Shown one piece after another: positions 7,924 to 13,995 of a DNA stretch of 14,880 bases. The notes beneath the pieces are model-generated. The model made no database searches. It had not been told where the DNA came from and saw only the letters and a program-made list of their open reading frames with translations. This DNA comes from CAYSPU01 sp964432995. GTDB lineage: Bacteria; Verrucomicrobiota; Verrucomicrobiia; Limisphaerales; JAHDYP01. The position numbers were made by a program, and so were the translations under genes. Numbering within the stretch: the first letter of the stretch is position 1; every line of letters begins with the position of its first letter. Location: assembly GCA_964432995.1 (NCBI GenBank), contig CAYSPU010000145.1, positions 1 to 14,880 on the forward strand, in the 5' to 3' direction.

Positions 7924-7993
7924 CCGGCATACTTCACACCCCTGCGGTGCAGCGACCCAGTGTGCACCCGCAGGACGCGCCGTATGCCGGCTA
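7921..7993. repeat. Nested inverted repeat beginning in the MFS stop codon
   Basis: TAGCCGGCATA (7921-7931) is the perfect reverse complement of TATGCCGGCTA (7983-7993), and its first three bases are the stop codon of the transporter gene. Inside, CCTGCGGTGC (7941-7950) pairs with GCACCCGCAGG (7964-7974) with one bulged base. It could serve as a transcription terminator, although no T tract follows, or be a small mobile palindrome. Confidence 0.75.
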
Positions 7994-7997
7994 GAAT

Positions 7998-8128
7998 GCA
8001 AAACCGCGCCTTCTCGAGAGAAACACTCTCGCCTGCGCCCGGCCATGCCATCCACACGGTGTTCGCTGTCGGAGGCAGACGGGATGGGCCGTTTTCTTTC
8101 ACGTTCTTCACTTCGGGCGCGGTTTTGC
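7998..8128. repeat. 131-bp element with perfect 13-bp inverted ends
   Basis: GCAAAACCGCGCC (7998-8010) is the perfect reverse complement of GGCGCGGTTTTGC (8116-8128). The element starts four bases after the preceding palindrome. The interior has open frames on both strands but no family I recognise and no ribosome binding site. A MITE-like element or structured RNA are both possible. Confidence 0.65.
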
Positions 8129-8131
8129 CTG

Positions 8132-8176
8132 AGCCCGGAAATCTCATGCACGGATCCATCGTGAGATTTCCGGGCT
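8132..8176. repeat. Perfect 15-bp stem-loop ending in CCGGGCTAG
   Basis: AGCCCGGAAATCTCA (8132-8146) pairs perfectly with TGAGATTTCCGGGCT (8162-8176) across a 15-nt loop. It starts three bases after the previous element. Its ends share the AGCCCGG/CCGGGCT pattern with the hairpin at 13778-13810. No T run follows on either strand, so it is not a classical terminator. Confidence 0.8.
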
Positions 8177-8197
8177 AGCGGGGCCCTGAGGGAGCCG

Positions 8198-8285
8198 ATG
8201 GGACGAATCGGACGGATGAGACGGAGGGCTCTTACCTCTGATCTCTGACCTCTGACTTCCGACTCCTGGCTCCTGACTTCTGACT
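8198..8285. repeat. Low-complexity degenerate tandem repeats
   Basis: Two short-period repeats lie here. Around 8198-8224 there are degenerate 8-9-bp units of the form GGGACGAATC/GGACGGATGA. From 8235 to 8285 there are 7-8-bp units of the type CTCTGACC/TTCTGACT. Repeats of this look turn up in many large bacterial genomes and have no known role. With the three inverted repeats before it, this fills the gap of about 400 bases between the MFS gene and larB; I see no gene in that gap. Confidence 0.7.
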
Positions 8286-8332
8286 GCAGGGAGTTCAGCG
8301 CTCTCTCTTTGACCCGGGGGGAGTGCCGTGGC

Positions 8333-9109
8333 ATGGTTCGGCGCGTGACACGGGAACAAGCGATCGAGTTGCTGGACCGGTTTCGAACGGGGCGTGCCGG
8401 CCGGGAAGAGGTGTTGCGGGCGTTCCAAGCGGCGCCGGTTGCCGATCTCGGCTTTGCGCAGGTCGACACGCACCGGGCGCTGCGCAAAGGTTTTCCCGAA
8501 GTGATCTTCGGCGCGGGGAAGACCCCGCCGCAGGTGGTCGCGATCGCCCGACGGCTGCACACGCAGGACCAACCGGTCCTCGTCACCCGCATTCAGACAG
8601 CGCACGCGCGGGCGTTGCGCCGCTGTTTCCGGCATGCGGTGCACCACGAAGTGGCTTGCTGTGTGACGCTCGAACGGCAGGCGCGACCGAAGCGGCCGGG
8701 AACAATCGCCGTGCTCTGTGCCGGGACGAGCGACATCCCGGTGGCGGAGGAGGCGGCAGTGACGGCGGACATCATGGGCAACACGGTCGAGCGGATCTAC
8801 GATGTGGGCGTAGCCGGGCTGCATCGTCTGCTGAGTCGCCACGATCGGCTGCTCGCGGCGAACGTGCTGGTGGTGGTGGCGGGCATGGAAGGTGCCCTGC
8901 CGAGCGTGGTGGCCGGTTTGGTGGCGCGGCCGGTCATCGCCGTGCCGACCAGCGTGGGGTATGGGGCCAGTTTTGGCGGCGTCGCCGCCTTGCTCGGCAT
9001 GCTCAACAGTTGCGGCAGCGGCGTGACGGTGGTGAACATCGACAACGGCTTCGGCGGGGGCTACGCCGCGAGCCNNNNNNNNNNCGCGCTGTGCGCCGAG
9101 ACCGTGTGA
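8333..9109 (+). CDS. LarB, pyridinium-3,5-biscarboxylic acid mononucleotide synthase
   Basis: LarB carboxylates and hydrolyses nicotinic acid adenine dinucleotide, the first step of nickel-pincer nucleotide cofactor synthesis. The protein is about 258 residues, normal for the family. Visible marks are the N-terminal FAQVDTHRALRKGFPEVIFG (41-60) and GKTPPQ, the PurE-like core with AGTSDIPVAEEA (130-141), YDVGVAGLHR (156-165), VVAGMEGALPSVVAGL (181-196), PTSVGYG (205-211), and LNSCGSG. Cys227 there fits the catalytic cysteine known in Lactiplantibacillus LarB. ATG 8333 is preceded by GGGGGAG and gives the usual N-terminus; a TTG at 8309 is possible but less likely. The last residues are uncertain because ten N (9075-9084) interrupt the codons just after NIDNGFGGGYAAS. 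The stop overlaps the larC start by four bases, pointing to translational coupling. Confidence 0.93.
   Translation: MVRRVTREQAIELLDRFRTGRAGREEVLRAFQAAPVADLGFAQVDTHRALRKGFPEVIFGAGKTPPQVVAIARRLHTQDQPVLVTRIQTAHARALRRCFRHAVHHEVACCVTLERQARPKRPGTIAVLCAGTSDIPVAEEAAVTADIMGNTVERIYDVGVAGLHRLLSRHDRLLAANVLVVVAGMEGALPSVVAGLVARPVIAVPTSVGYGASFGGVAALLGMLNSCGSGVTVVNIDNGFGGGYAASXXXXALCAETV
9075..9084. other. Assembly gap (10 N)
   Basis: Ten undetermined bases lie in the last codons of larB, 21 bases before the larC start. If ten is a placeholder rather than a measured length, the larB C-terminus and the exact distance to larC are unknown. Confidence 0.99.
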
Positions 9110-10608
9110 AGACTCTCTATCTCGACCTCATTGGCGGCATCAGCGGCGACATGTTTCTGGGGGCGCTGCTGGACTTGGGCGTGGACTTCGCAACGGTCGA
9201 GCGGGAGTTGGGAAAGCTCGGCGTCGGCGGCTATCACCTGCACTCTCAGCGGGGGCACAAGGCGCAGATCCACGGCACGAAGTTCGAGGTGCACCTGGAG
9301 GGCGGAGTTCCGGCAGAACACACGCATTCCCACGAGTCCGGGGAGGCTGTCGGACATTCCCACGGGCATGGGCACCACGTCCACGATGCTCTCCATGTCC
9401 CCATCAACGAGCCGCACCCCCTCACCCCGTCCCTCTCCCCCTCGGAGGGGGAGAGGGCGGCGAAGCCGGGTGAGGGGGGGCATGCCGGGTTCGAGGACTC
9501 AATGCACGCCGCGTTCCTCGGTGCCAGTGCGTTCGACAAAGCCTCGGGCAGGGTCGTCTGTTCAGAGGCGTCGCACGTCGAGCACCGCACGTTCGCGGCG
9601 ATTCGCGCCATGATTGAGGGCAGCGCCCTTTCGCCATGGGTGCGGCAGAAGGCGGTGGCCGTGTTCGGGCGGATTGCGGTGGCGGAAGGACGGGTGCACG
9701 GAGTGCCGCCGGACGAGGTGCACTTCCACGAGGTGGGGGCGATCGATTCGATTGTGGACATCGTGGGCGGCTGCGTGGCGCTGGAGCAGTTGGGTTGCCC
9801 GCGGGTGTTGTCGGGGCCGGTGCTGGAAGGAACGGGTTTTCTCCAGTGCGCCCATGGCCGCTATCCGCTGCCGGGGCCGGCCACGCTGGCCATCCTCGGG
9901 GCGCGAGGAATTCCGGTGACGCAATGTGCGGAGCCTGCCGAACGTGTGACGCCGACGGGCGCCGCCCTGCTGGCCGAGTTCGCGGAGAGCTTCGGCCCGC
10001 TGCAGGGATTCGTGGCCGAGCGGATTGGGTACGGGTTGGGAACGCGCGATCTGCGGGATGCGCCGAATGTGCTGCGCGCGATGCTGGGCGAGTGCGGGAT
10101 GCCGGGAGGGGGCCACGATTGGGAGACGGACACGGTGGCGGTGCTGGAGACAAACCTGGACGACGTGAGCGCCGAGGTGTTGGGGCACGTCCTGGCCCGG
10201 GCGCTGGAATTGGGGGCGCGGGATGTGTTCCACACGGCGGTGCAGATGAAGAAGAACCGGCCGGGGGTGTTGCTGACGGTGCTCTGCGATTCCGGCGACG
10301 CCGACCGGTTCACGGAGTTTCTGCTGCGGGAGACGACGGCCTTCGGGGTGCGGCGTTCGCTGGCCGAACGCCGCAAGCTGCGTCGGGAGATGCGGTCGGT
10401 TTCGACGGAATGGGGTGAGGTGGCAGTGAAGTTGGGGTGGTTGGACGGCAGGGCGGTTCAGGTGGCGCCGGAATACGAGTCGTGCCGTGCGGTCGCGGAA
10501 CGGGCGGGAGTTCCGCTGAGACAGGTTCTGGAGAGCACGCGGCGAGCGGCTTCGGGACTGGCGGGGACGGAACCGCCGGCGGCGGTTGGCGGAGGTGGCC
10601 ATGATTGA
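9106..10608 (+). CDS. LarC, nickel insertion protein, with enlarged His-rich linker
   Basis: LarC inserts nickel into the pyridinium dithiocarboxylate nucleotide, using CTP, to complete the nickel-pincer cofactor. The N-terminal domain opens with TLYLDLIGGISGDMFLGALL. Later come HRTFAAIRAMIEG (from 160), DEVHFHEVGAIDSIVDIVG, and LQCAHGRYPLP. The C-terminal half carries ETNLDDVSAEVLGHV and MKKNRPGVLLTVL. It is one continuous frame, whereas Lactiplantibacillus larC is made by a programmed frameshift. At 500 residues it is longer than the usual 400 or so. The excess is a linker: a His-rich stretch (72-101, HTHSH and HSHGHGHH) is typical of the family, but a REP-like palindrome follows at about 104-125 and extends it in frame. 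GTG 9106 overlaps the larB stop; no LarE is in view. Confidence 0.92.
   Translation: MKTLYLDLIGGISGDMFLGALLDLGVDFATVERELGKLGVGGYHLHSQRGHKAQIHGTKFEVHLEGGVPAEHTHSHESGEAVGHSHGHGHHVHDALHVPINEPHPLTPSLSPSEGERAAKPGEGGHAGFEDSMHAAFLGASAFDKASGRVVCSEASHVEHRTFAAIRAMIEGSALSPWVRQKAVAVFGRIAVAEGRVHGVPPDEVHFHEVGAIDSIVDIVGGCVALEQLGCPRVLSGPVLEGTGFLQCAHGRYPLPGPATLAILGARGIPVTQCAEPAERVTPTGAALLAEFAESFGPLQGFVAERIGYGLGTRDLRDAPNVLRAMLGECGMPGGGHDWETDTVAVLETNLDDVSAEVLGHVLARALELGARDVFHTAVQMKKNRPGVLLTVLCDSGDADRFTEFLLRETTAFGVRRSLAERRKLRREMRSVSTEWGEVAVKLGWLDGRAVQVAPEYESCRAVAERAGVPLRQVLESTRRAASGLAGTEPPAAVGGGGHD
9419..9477. repeat. REP-like palindrome inside the larC coding frame
   Basis: CCCTCTCCCCCTC (9431-9443) and GAGGGGGAGAGGG (9445-9457) form a perfect 13-bp palindrome, flanked by CCCTCACCCC (9419-9428) and GGGTGAGGG (9468-9476). 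The core is the same as in the fold-back element at 471-660. It is translated as PLTPSLSPSEGER and following residues, with no stop codon, in the linker after the His-rich stretch of LarC. Confidence 0.85.
10591..10595 (+). promoter_or_regulatory. Ribosome binding site of the Trm112-like gene
   Basis: GGAGG stands five bases before ATG 10601 and lies within the 3' end of larC. It favours this ATG over the in-frame TTG at 10586. Confidence 0.75.
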
Positions 10609-10846
10609 CCCGGAGCTGCTGAAGATTCTGTGTTGTCCGGAGAACCACCAGCCTTTGACGGAGGCCGACGCCGGGCTGGTGCGGCGGTTGAACGAGGAGA
10701 TCCGGGCAGGCCGACTGCGGAACCGGGCCGGCCAACCGGTGGCCGACTTGATGGACGGCGGTCTGGTGCGTGAAGATGGGCAGTATCTCTACCCGATTCG
10801 CGGGAAGATCCCGATTCTGCTGATTGCCGACGCGATTCCGCTGTGA
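10601..10846 (+). CDS. Trm112-like small zinc-ribbon-type protein
   Basis: An 81-residue protein of the Trm112/UPF0434 (YcaR) family. It begins MIDPELLKILCCPENHQPL and ends with the family's typical closing strands (REDGQYLYPIRGKIPILLI, 57-75). In eukaryotes and archaea Trm112 activates several methyltransferases; the role of bacterial members is less clear. Two features are unusual. The usual second cysteine of the N-terminal CPxC is replaced, leaving Cys11, Cys12 and His16, so zinc binding is doubtful. There is also a charged insert (about 22-46). Its first eight bases overlap the end of larC, so it is very likely translated from the larBC message. Whether it takes part in cofactor synthesis is unknown. 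Confidence 0.85.
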   Translation: MIDPELLKILCCPENHQPLTEADAGLVRRLNEEIRAGRLRNRAGQPVADLMDGGLVREDGQYLYPIRGKIPILLIADAIPL

Positions 10847-10847
10847 C

Positions 10848-10865
10848 CGATCGGTTCGCCGATCG
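10848..10865 (+). terminator. Hairpin with TTCG tetraloop after the larBC operon
   Basis: CGATCGG (10848-10854), TTCG, CCGATCG (10859-10865) make a perfect 7-bp stem closed by the very stable TTCG loop, two bases after the stop codon of the Trm112-like gene. No T run follows, so it may act as an mRNA 3' stabiliser or a weak terminator. The remaining intergenic DNA to 11037 is GC-rich with no recognised feature. Confidence 0.5.
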
Positions 10866-11037
10866 CCCGCCCTTCCGGGCCGCGGGTCTTCCCGACCGCC
10901 GCAAGACGCACACACCCAGCGGCGCGGCGGCGCGCGCACTCCACGACGCTGGCGCGACCGCGCTACGACACCGGACGTGCATGGGGCTCACACCCGAGGA
11001 TTGCTTTCCGCTCGTGCAGTGGTTAGGAAATCGCCCC

Positions 11038-11742
11038 ATGCGCATCACCCACTGCCACGTCATTCGATCCGTGCTGCTCCTGTTCCTGACGGCAATCGCG
11101 TCCCCCGCCGCCGATGCTCCCGCCGCCGAGCCCAAGGTCGTCAGTCCCGGTCCGCCCCCGGCCGATGCGGTGGTCCTCTTTGACGGCAAGGACCTTTCTC
11201 GGTGGAAGAACGAGAAGGGCGGGGCGGCCCAGTGGCGCCTCGAGGACGGCGCCATGGTGGTGAATGGCACCGGCAGTCTCGTCTCCAAGGAGGAATTCGG
11301 CGACTGCCAACTGCACGTCGAGTGGGCAGCGCCGGCTCGAGTCGAGGGCGAAGGCCAGGGGCGCGGCAACAGCGGCGTCTACCTGCAGGGCCGCTACGAA
11401 ATCCAGGTGCTGGATTCCTACGAGAACAAGACCTACCCCGATGGCCAGGCCGGTGCCTTCTATGGGCATCGAGCCCCGCTGGTGAACGCCTCCCGGAAGC
11501 CCGGCGAATGGCAGACCTACGACATCATCTTCCACGCCCCCAAAGTGGCTGCGGACGGGAAACGGGAAGCCGGTTCGTTCACCGTCCTTCACAACGGGGT
11601 GTTGGTTCAGGACCACGTCCCCATTCCTGGCGAAGCCACGACTGCCGCCATGTACCAGGGTCTGACGCCGAAGGGGCCGTTGGTTCTCCAGGACCACGGG
11701 AACCCGGTTCGCTATCGGAACATCTGGATCCGACCGCTGTGA
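11038..11742 (+). CDS. Secreted DUF1080 (3-keto-disaccharide hydrolase-type) protein
   Basis: A 234-residue protein with a signal peptide (residues 1-25, VLLLFLTAIASPAAD). The whole mature part is one DUF1080 domain of LamG-like fold: VVLFDGKDLSRWKN (45-58), WRLEDGAMVVNGTGSL (66-81), FGDCQLHVEW (87-96), RGNSGVYLQGRYEIQVLDSY (109-128), and the closing NPVRYRNIWIRPL. Members are abundant in Verrucomicrobiota and Planctomycetes, and some cleave 3-keto-glucosides made by sugar oxidation; others may only bind glycans. AGGAAA lies about seven bases before ATG 11038. No oxidoreductase partner is visible. The family call is firm; the substrate is inferred only broadly. Confidence 0.9.
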   Translation: MRITHCHVIRSVLLLFLTAIASPAADAPAAEPKVVSPGPPPADAVVLFDGKDLSRWKNEKGGAAQWRLEDGAMVVNGTGSLVSKEEFGDCQLHVEWAAPARVEGEGQGRGNSGVYLQGRYEIQVLDSYENKTYPDGQAGAFYGHRAPLVNASRKPGEWQTYDIIFHAPKVAADGKREAGSFTVLHNGVLVQDHVPIPGEATTAAMYQGLTPKGPLVLQDHGNPVRYRNIWIRPL

Positions 11743-11791
11743 AGTGCCCATGAATCCCCCTATCCATTCTGGGATACCACTTCGCATGAAA

Positions 11792-11923
11792 GGTAGGGCG
11801 ACCTCTCCGAGAGCGCCGGATGAGGCAGTCGCCAAACCACTTGCTTTCGGCGCGACGCGGAGACCTGCTCGCGAGACATGCTCGGAGCCTGCTCGCGAGT
11901 CCTCCTCGGAGTCGCGCCCTGCC
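11792..11923. repeat. Decayed palindromic repeat region
   Basis: This gap between genes is dense in symmetry. CCTGCTCGCGAG occurs twice (11864-11875 and 11888-11899), each holding the palindrome CTCGCGAG. GGCGCGAC (11849-11856) pairs with GTCGCGCC (11911-11918). CTCTCCGAGAG (11803-11813) is a small hairpin. GGTAGGGCG at the left and CGCCCTGCC at the right roughly mirror each other. An old nested element is the simplest reading. No gene is supported here. Confidence 0.5.
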
Positions 11924-11943
11924 AGTTCTCCTGGTAACCTGCC

Positions 11944-13050
11944 ATGATGACAAGACGCCAGCTTCTTCGACGCGCAGCCAGGATCGCCCTCGGCTCCACC
12001 GCCCTCGGCACCCTCGCCGGCTGCGCCGGCGCGGGCGGTGGCCATCAGCGCGCGGCGCCTTTCTTCCTCACGCGCGGCGCCGTGCTGGTCGTCAAAGACA
12101 TGGAGACCCTCGACTGGCCCGCCCTCGCCCAGGCTTCCGGTCTCAGCACCCTGGCCACCCACATCAAACCGAGCGAGATCGCGGCCTTCGTGAAGACCGA
12201 CACGGGGCAGAGGTTCCTCGAAAACTGTCGGCGCTGCCACCTCGAGGTCGAGCACGAGCTCCACGCCCTCGGCGACCTGCTGCCGCGGGAACTCTTTGAC
12301 AAGGATCCGGCAATGTTCCGCATGGACGACCAGGGCCGGCGCGTGCGTGACTGGAACCTCTGCGTTCATTCGCGGGCGGCGCTCGAGGTGGCCGCCGAAA
12401 ACGCGGCGTACTACACGAAGCTCCTGCCCTCAACCACCGGACGGTACTTCTACTGGATCGACGACGGCGTGCCGATGTGCCGCTGCCCGCAATGCCGCGC
12501 ATACTCGGACAGCGACCAGGCGCTGATCTTCGCGAACCACATCCTCGGCGCCATCCGGAAGGTAGATCGCCGCGCCCGACTGGCCCACCTGGCCTACGCC
12601 AACACGCTGGAACCGCCCCAGCAGGTCAAACCGGCGCCGGGCATCTTCCTCGAGTTCGCCCCGATCGAGCGCCGCTATGACGTGCCCCTCCGCCAGCGCG
12701 ATGCGAAGACTCCGACGCGTGGCATTCTGCACGGCTCCATCCTGGACGCCCTGGACGCCAACCTCGAGTGGTTCGGTCGCCACGATGCGCAGGCGCTCGA
12801 GTATTGGCTCGACGTCTCGCGCTTCTCCGGATGGAAACGCGAGGAAACCAGGGAAATCCCCTGGAACGAAACCGTCTTTCGCGAGGACCTCGAGGTTTAC
12901 GCCCGTCGGGGCATTCGCCACGTGACCACTTTCGCGGCGTGGTTGGACGCCGACTACGCGCGGCGCTGGGGCACCGCTCCCGTGCGCGCCTACGGTTCCG
13001 GTCTCTGCCGCTGGCAGTGGGTCAACGGGCAGCCCCAGGAACGCACATGA
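11944..13050 (+). CDS. DUF4838-family Tat lipoprotein, short form
   Basis: A 368-residue protein. The N-terminus has a twin-arginine signal (TRRQLLRRAA) followed by a hydrophobic stretch and the lipobox LAGC (Cys27), so it is probably folded in the cytoplasm, exported by Tat and anchored by lipid. The central part resembles the DUF4838 domain: RYFYWIDDGVPMCRCPQC (residues 167-184, cysteines 179, 181, 184), then HLAYANTLEPP and GIFLEFAPIERR. The CxCxxC cluster parallels YCQCAAC in the long DUF4838 protein, while the GH67-like N-terminal domain is missing. Starts at ATG 11944 or the adjacent ATG 11947 are equally possible, and no strong ribosome binding site is seen. The stop overlaps the start of the next gene (ATGA). 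A glycan-related role is inferred from the family. Confidence 0.75.
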   Translation: MMTRRQLLRRAARIALGSTALGTLAGCAGAGGGHQRAAPFFLTRGAVLVVKDMETLDWPALAQASGLSTLATHIKPSEIAAFVKTDTGQRFLENCRRCHLEVEHELHALGDLLPRELFDKDPAMFRMDDQGRRVRDWNLCVHSRAALEVAAENAAYYTKLLPSTTGRYFYWIDDGVPMCRCPQCRAYSDSDQALIFANHILGAIRKVDRRARLAHLAYANTLEPPQQVKPAPGIFLEFAPIERRYDVPLRQRDAKTPTRGILHGSILDALDANLEWFGRHDAQALEYWLDVSRFSGWKREETREIPWNETVFREDLEVYARRGIRHVTTFAAWLDADYARRWGTAPVRAYGSGLCRWQWVNGQPQERT

Positions 13051-13781
13051 GCCCCACACTGTTTCGTGCCGCCACCGCGTCGTGGATCGTCCTCGCCACG
13101 TCGGGCTGCTCGACCTGCCACGACCCCGGAGCCGATACGCCCGCGGCTGCGAACGTGCTGAGGGTTCCCGCCGTTCGAGGCGCCGTCCGGGTGGACGGCC
13201 TGCTTGACGAACCCTGCTACCGTCACGCTGCCCAAGTCACCGACTTCGTTGTTGCTGGCGATCCCGCGCGCAGACCCGCGGCGACCTCCGCGTGGCTACT
13301 CTGGAACCCCGGCGGCCTCGTCTTCGCCTTCGACTGCGATGACACCAGTCTCGTCGCCGCGCCTCCGACTGCTCGCGAGCGTGACGTCGATCCCCAGGAT
13401 CGCGTCGAGCTGTTCCTCTGGTCCGGTCGCGACGAGGACGACTACTTTTGCATCGAGATCTCCGCCAGCGGCGCGGTGCACGATTACCGGGCCCGGTTCT
13501 ACCGGCAGTTCGATGATTCCTGGGCGCCAGGCGCGTGGCGTTGCGCAGTCCGGCCGCGGCCCGGCGGCTACACCGTCGAGGCCATGCTCTCGCGTGCGGC
13601 ACTCGAAGCGACGGGCTTCCGCCTGCACTCCACGGAACGTTGGCGGGCGGGCTTGTTCCGCGCCGATTTTGCCGCAGGAAGACCGGACGCGCCGGACTGG
13701 ATCGCCTGGGTCGACGCCCGCACTCCCGAACCGGACTTTCACGTCGCGGCAGCGTTCGGTACGCTGCTGCTGCAACGCTAG
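13047..13781 (+). CDS. CBM9-like (DOMON-type) carbohydrate-binding lipoprotein
   Basis: A 244-residue protein. The signal peptide ends at LATSGC (Cys21), a slightly weak lipobox. The mature part looks like a family 9 carbohydrate-binding/DOMON-like domain: VRVDGLLDEPCYRHAAQVTDF (48-68), LVFAFDCDDTSL (91-102), DRVELFLWSGRDEDDYFCIEI (118-138), and GGYTVEAMLSRAAL (173-186). The pattern D-G-x-L-D-E-x-x-W/Y followed by paired beta strands is typical. It probably binds sugars at the cell surface. ATG 13047 overlaps the stop of the DUF4838 lipoprotein gene by four bases, with AGGA six bases before it, so the two are coupled and may work as a pair. The stop codon lies within a hairpin. Confidence 0.8.
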   Translation: MSPTLFRAATASWIVLATSGCSTCHDPGADTPAAANVLRVPAVRGAVRVDGLLDEPCYRHAAQVTDFVVAGDPARRPAATSAWLLWNPGGLVFAFDCDDTSLVAAPPTARERDVDPQDRVELFLWSGRDEDDYFCIEISASGAVHDYRARFYRQFDDSWAPGAWRCAVRPRPGGYTVEAMLSRAALEATGFRLHSTERWRAGLFRADFAAGRPDAPDWIAWVDARTPEPDFHVAAAFGTLLLQR

Positions 13782-13810
13782 CCCGGCTTCCGCGAGAAGG
13801 CCGGGCTAGC
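13778..13810. terminator. Terminator-like hairpin containing the CBM9 gene stop codon
   Basis: GCTAGCCCGGC (13778-13788) pairs perfectly with GCCGGGCTAGC (13800-13810) over an 11-nt loop. TAG at 13779-13781 is the stop codon of the preceding gene. No T run follows. The ends resemble the stem-loop at 8132-8176, so a dispersed repeat is an alternative to a true terminator. Confidence 0.6.
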
Positions 13811-13905
13811 CCAACTTCGTCAGTCCCGGATACAGAAGCGGGGATCGCGTCAAGTCACCATCAACACACGAATGCCCCGTCCCTCTGCGGGCTCCCACAA
13901 GCACA

Positions 13906-13937
13906 ACGGGCCACTCAGCGTGAAGCGAGTGGCCCGT
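13906..13937 (-). terminator. Hairpin downstream of the VPDSG-CTERM gene
   Basis: ACGGGCCACTC (13906-13916) pairs perfectly with GAGTGGCCCGT (13927-13937) across 10 nt. It lies about 60 bases beyond the minus-strand stop at 13996 and is followed on that strand by the moderately T-rich TTGTGCTTGTG. It is a plausible intrinsic terminator for the minus-strand gene. Confidence 0.55.
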
Positions 13938-13995
13938 GCGCAGTAGGAGCTTATTGCGTATCAGGAAGGCGGTGGAAACCGCGTGTGGCGCTTGG

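Noticed and set aside
7960..8178. Small ORF of 72 residues between the MFS gene and larB
   Set aside because: It is made almost wholly of inverted-repeat sequence, lacks a ribosome binding site and has no recognisable family.
8198..8285. CRISPR-like array of short repeats
   Set aside because: The units are 7-9 bp, degenerate and directly adjacent, without spacers of constant length.
6169..8592. 807-codon open frame on the minus strand
   Set aside because: It spans the MFS gene, the palindromes and the start of larB in antisense. The product is rich in His, Arg and Glu with no domain, so it is a GC-driven shadow.
9302..9600. Frameshift site in larC as in Lactiplantibacillus larC1/larC2
   Set aside because: Both halves of LarC are in one uninterrupted frame, so no programmed frameshift is needed.
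11744..11947. 67-codon plus-strand ORF before the Tat lipoprotein gene
   Set aside because: It translates the decayed palindromes, has no family match by eye and no clear ribosome binding site.
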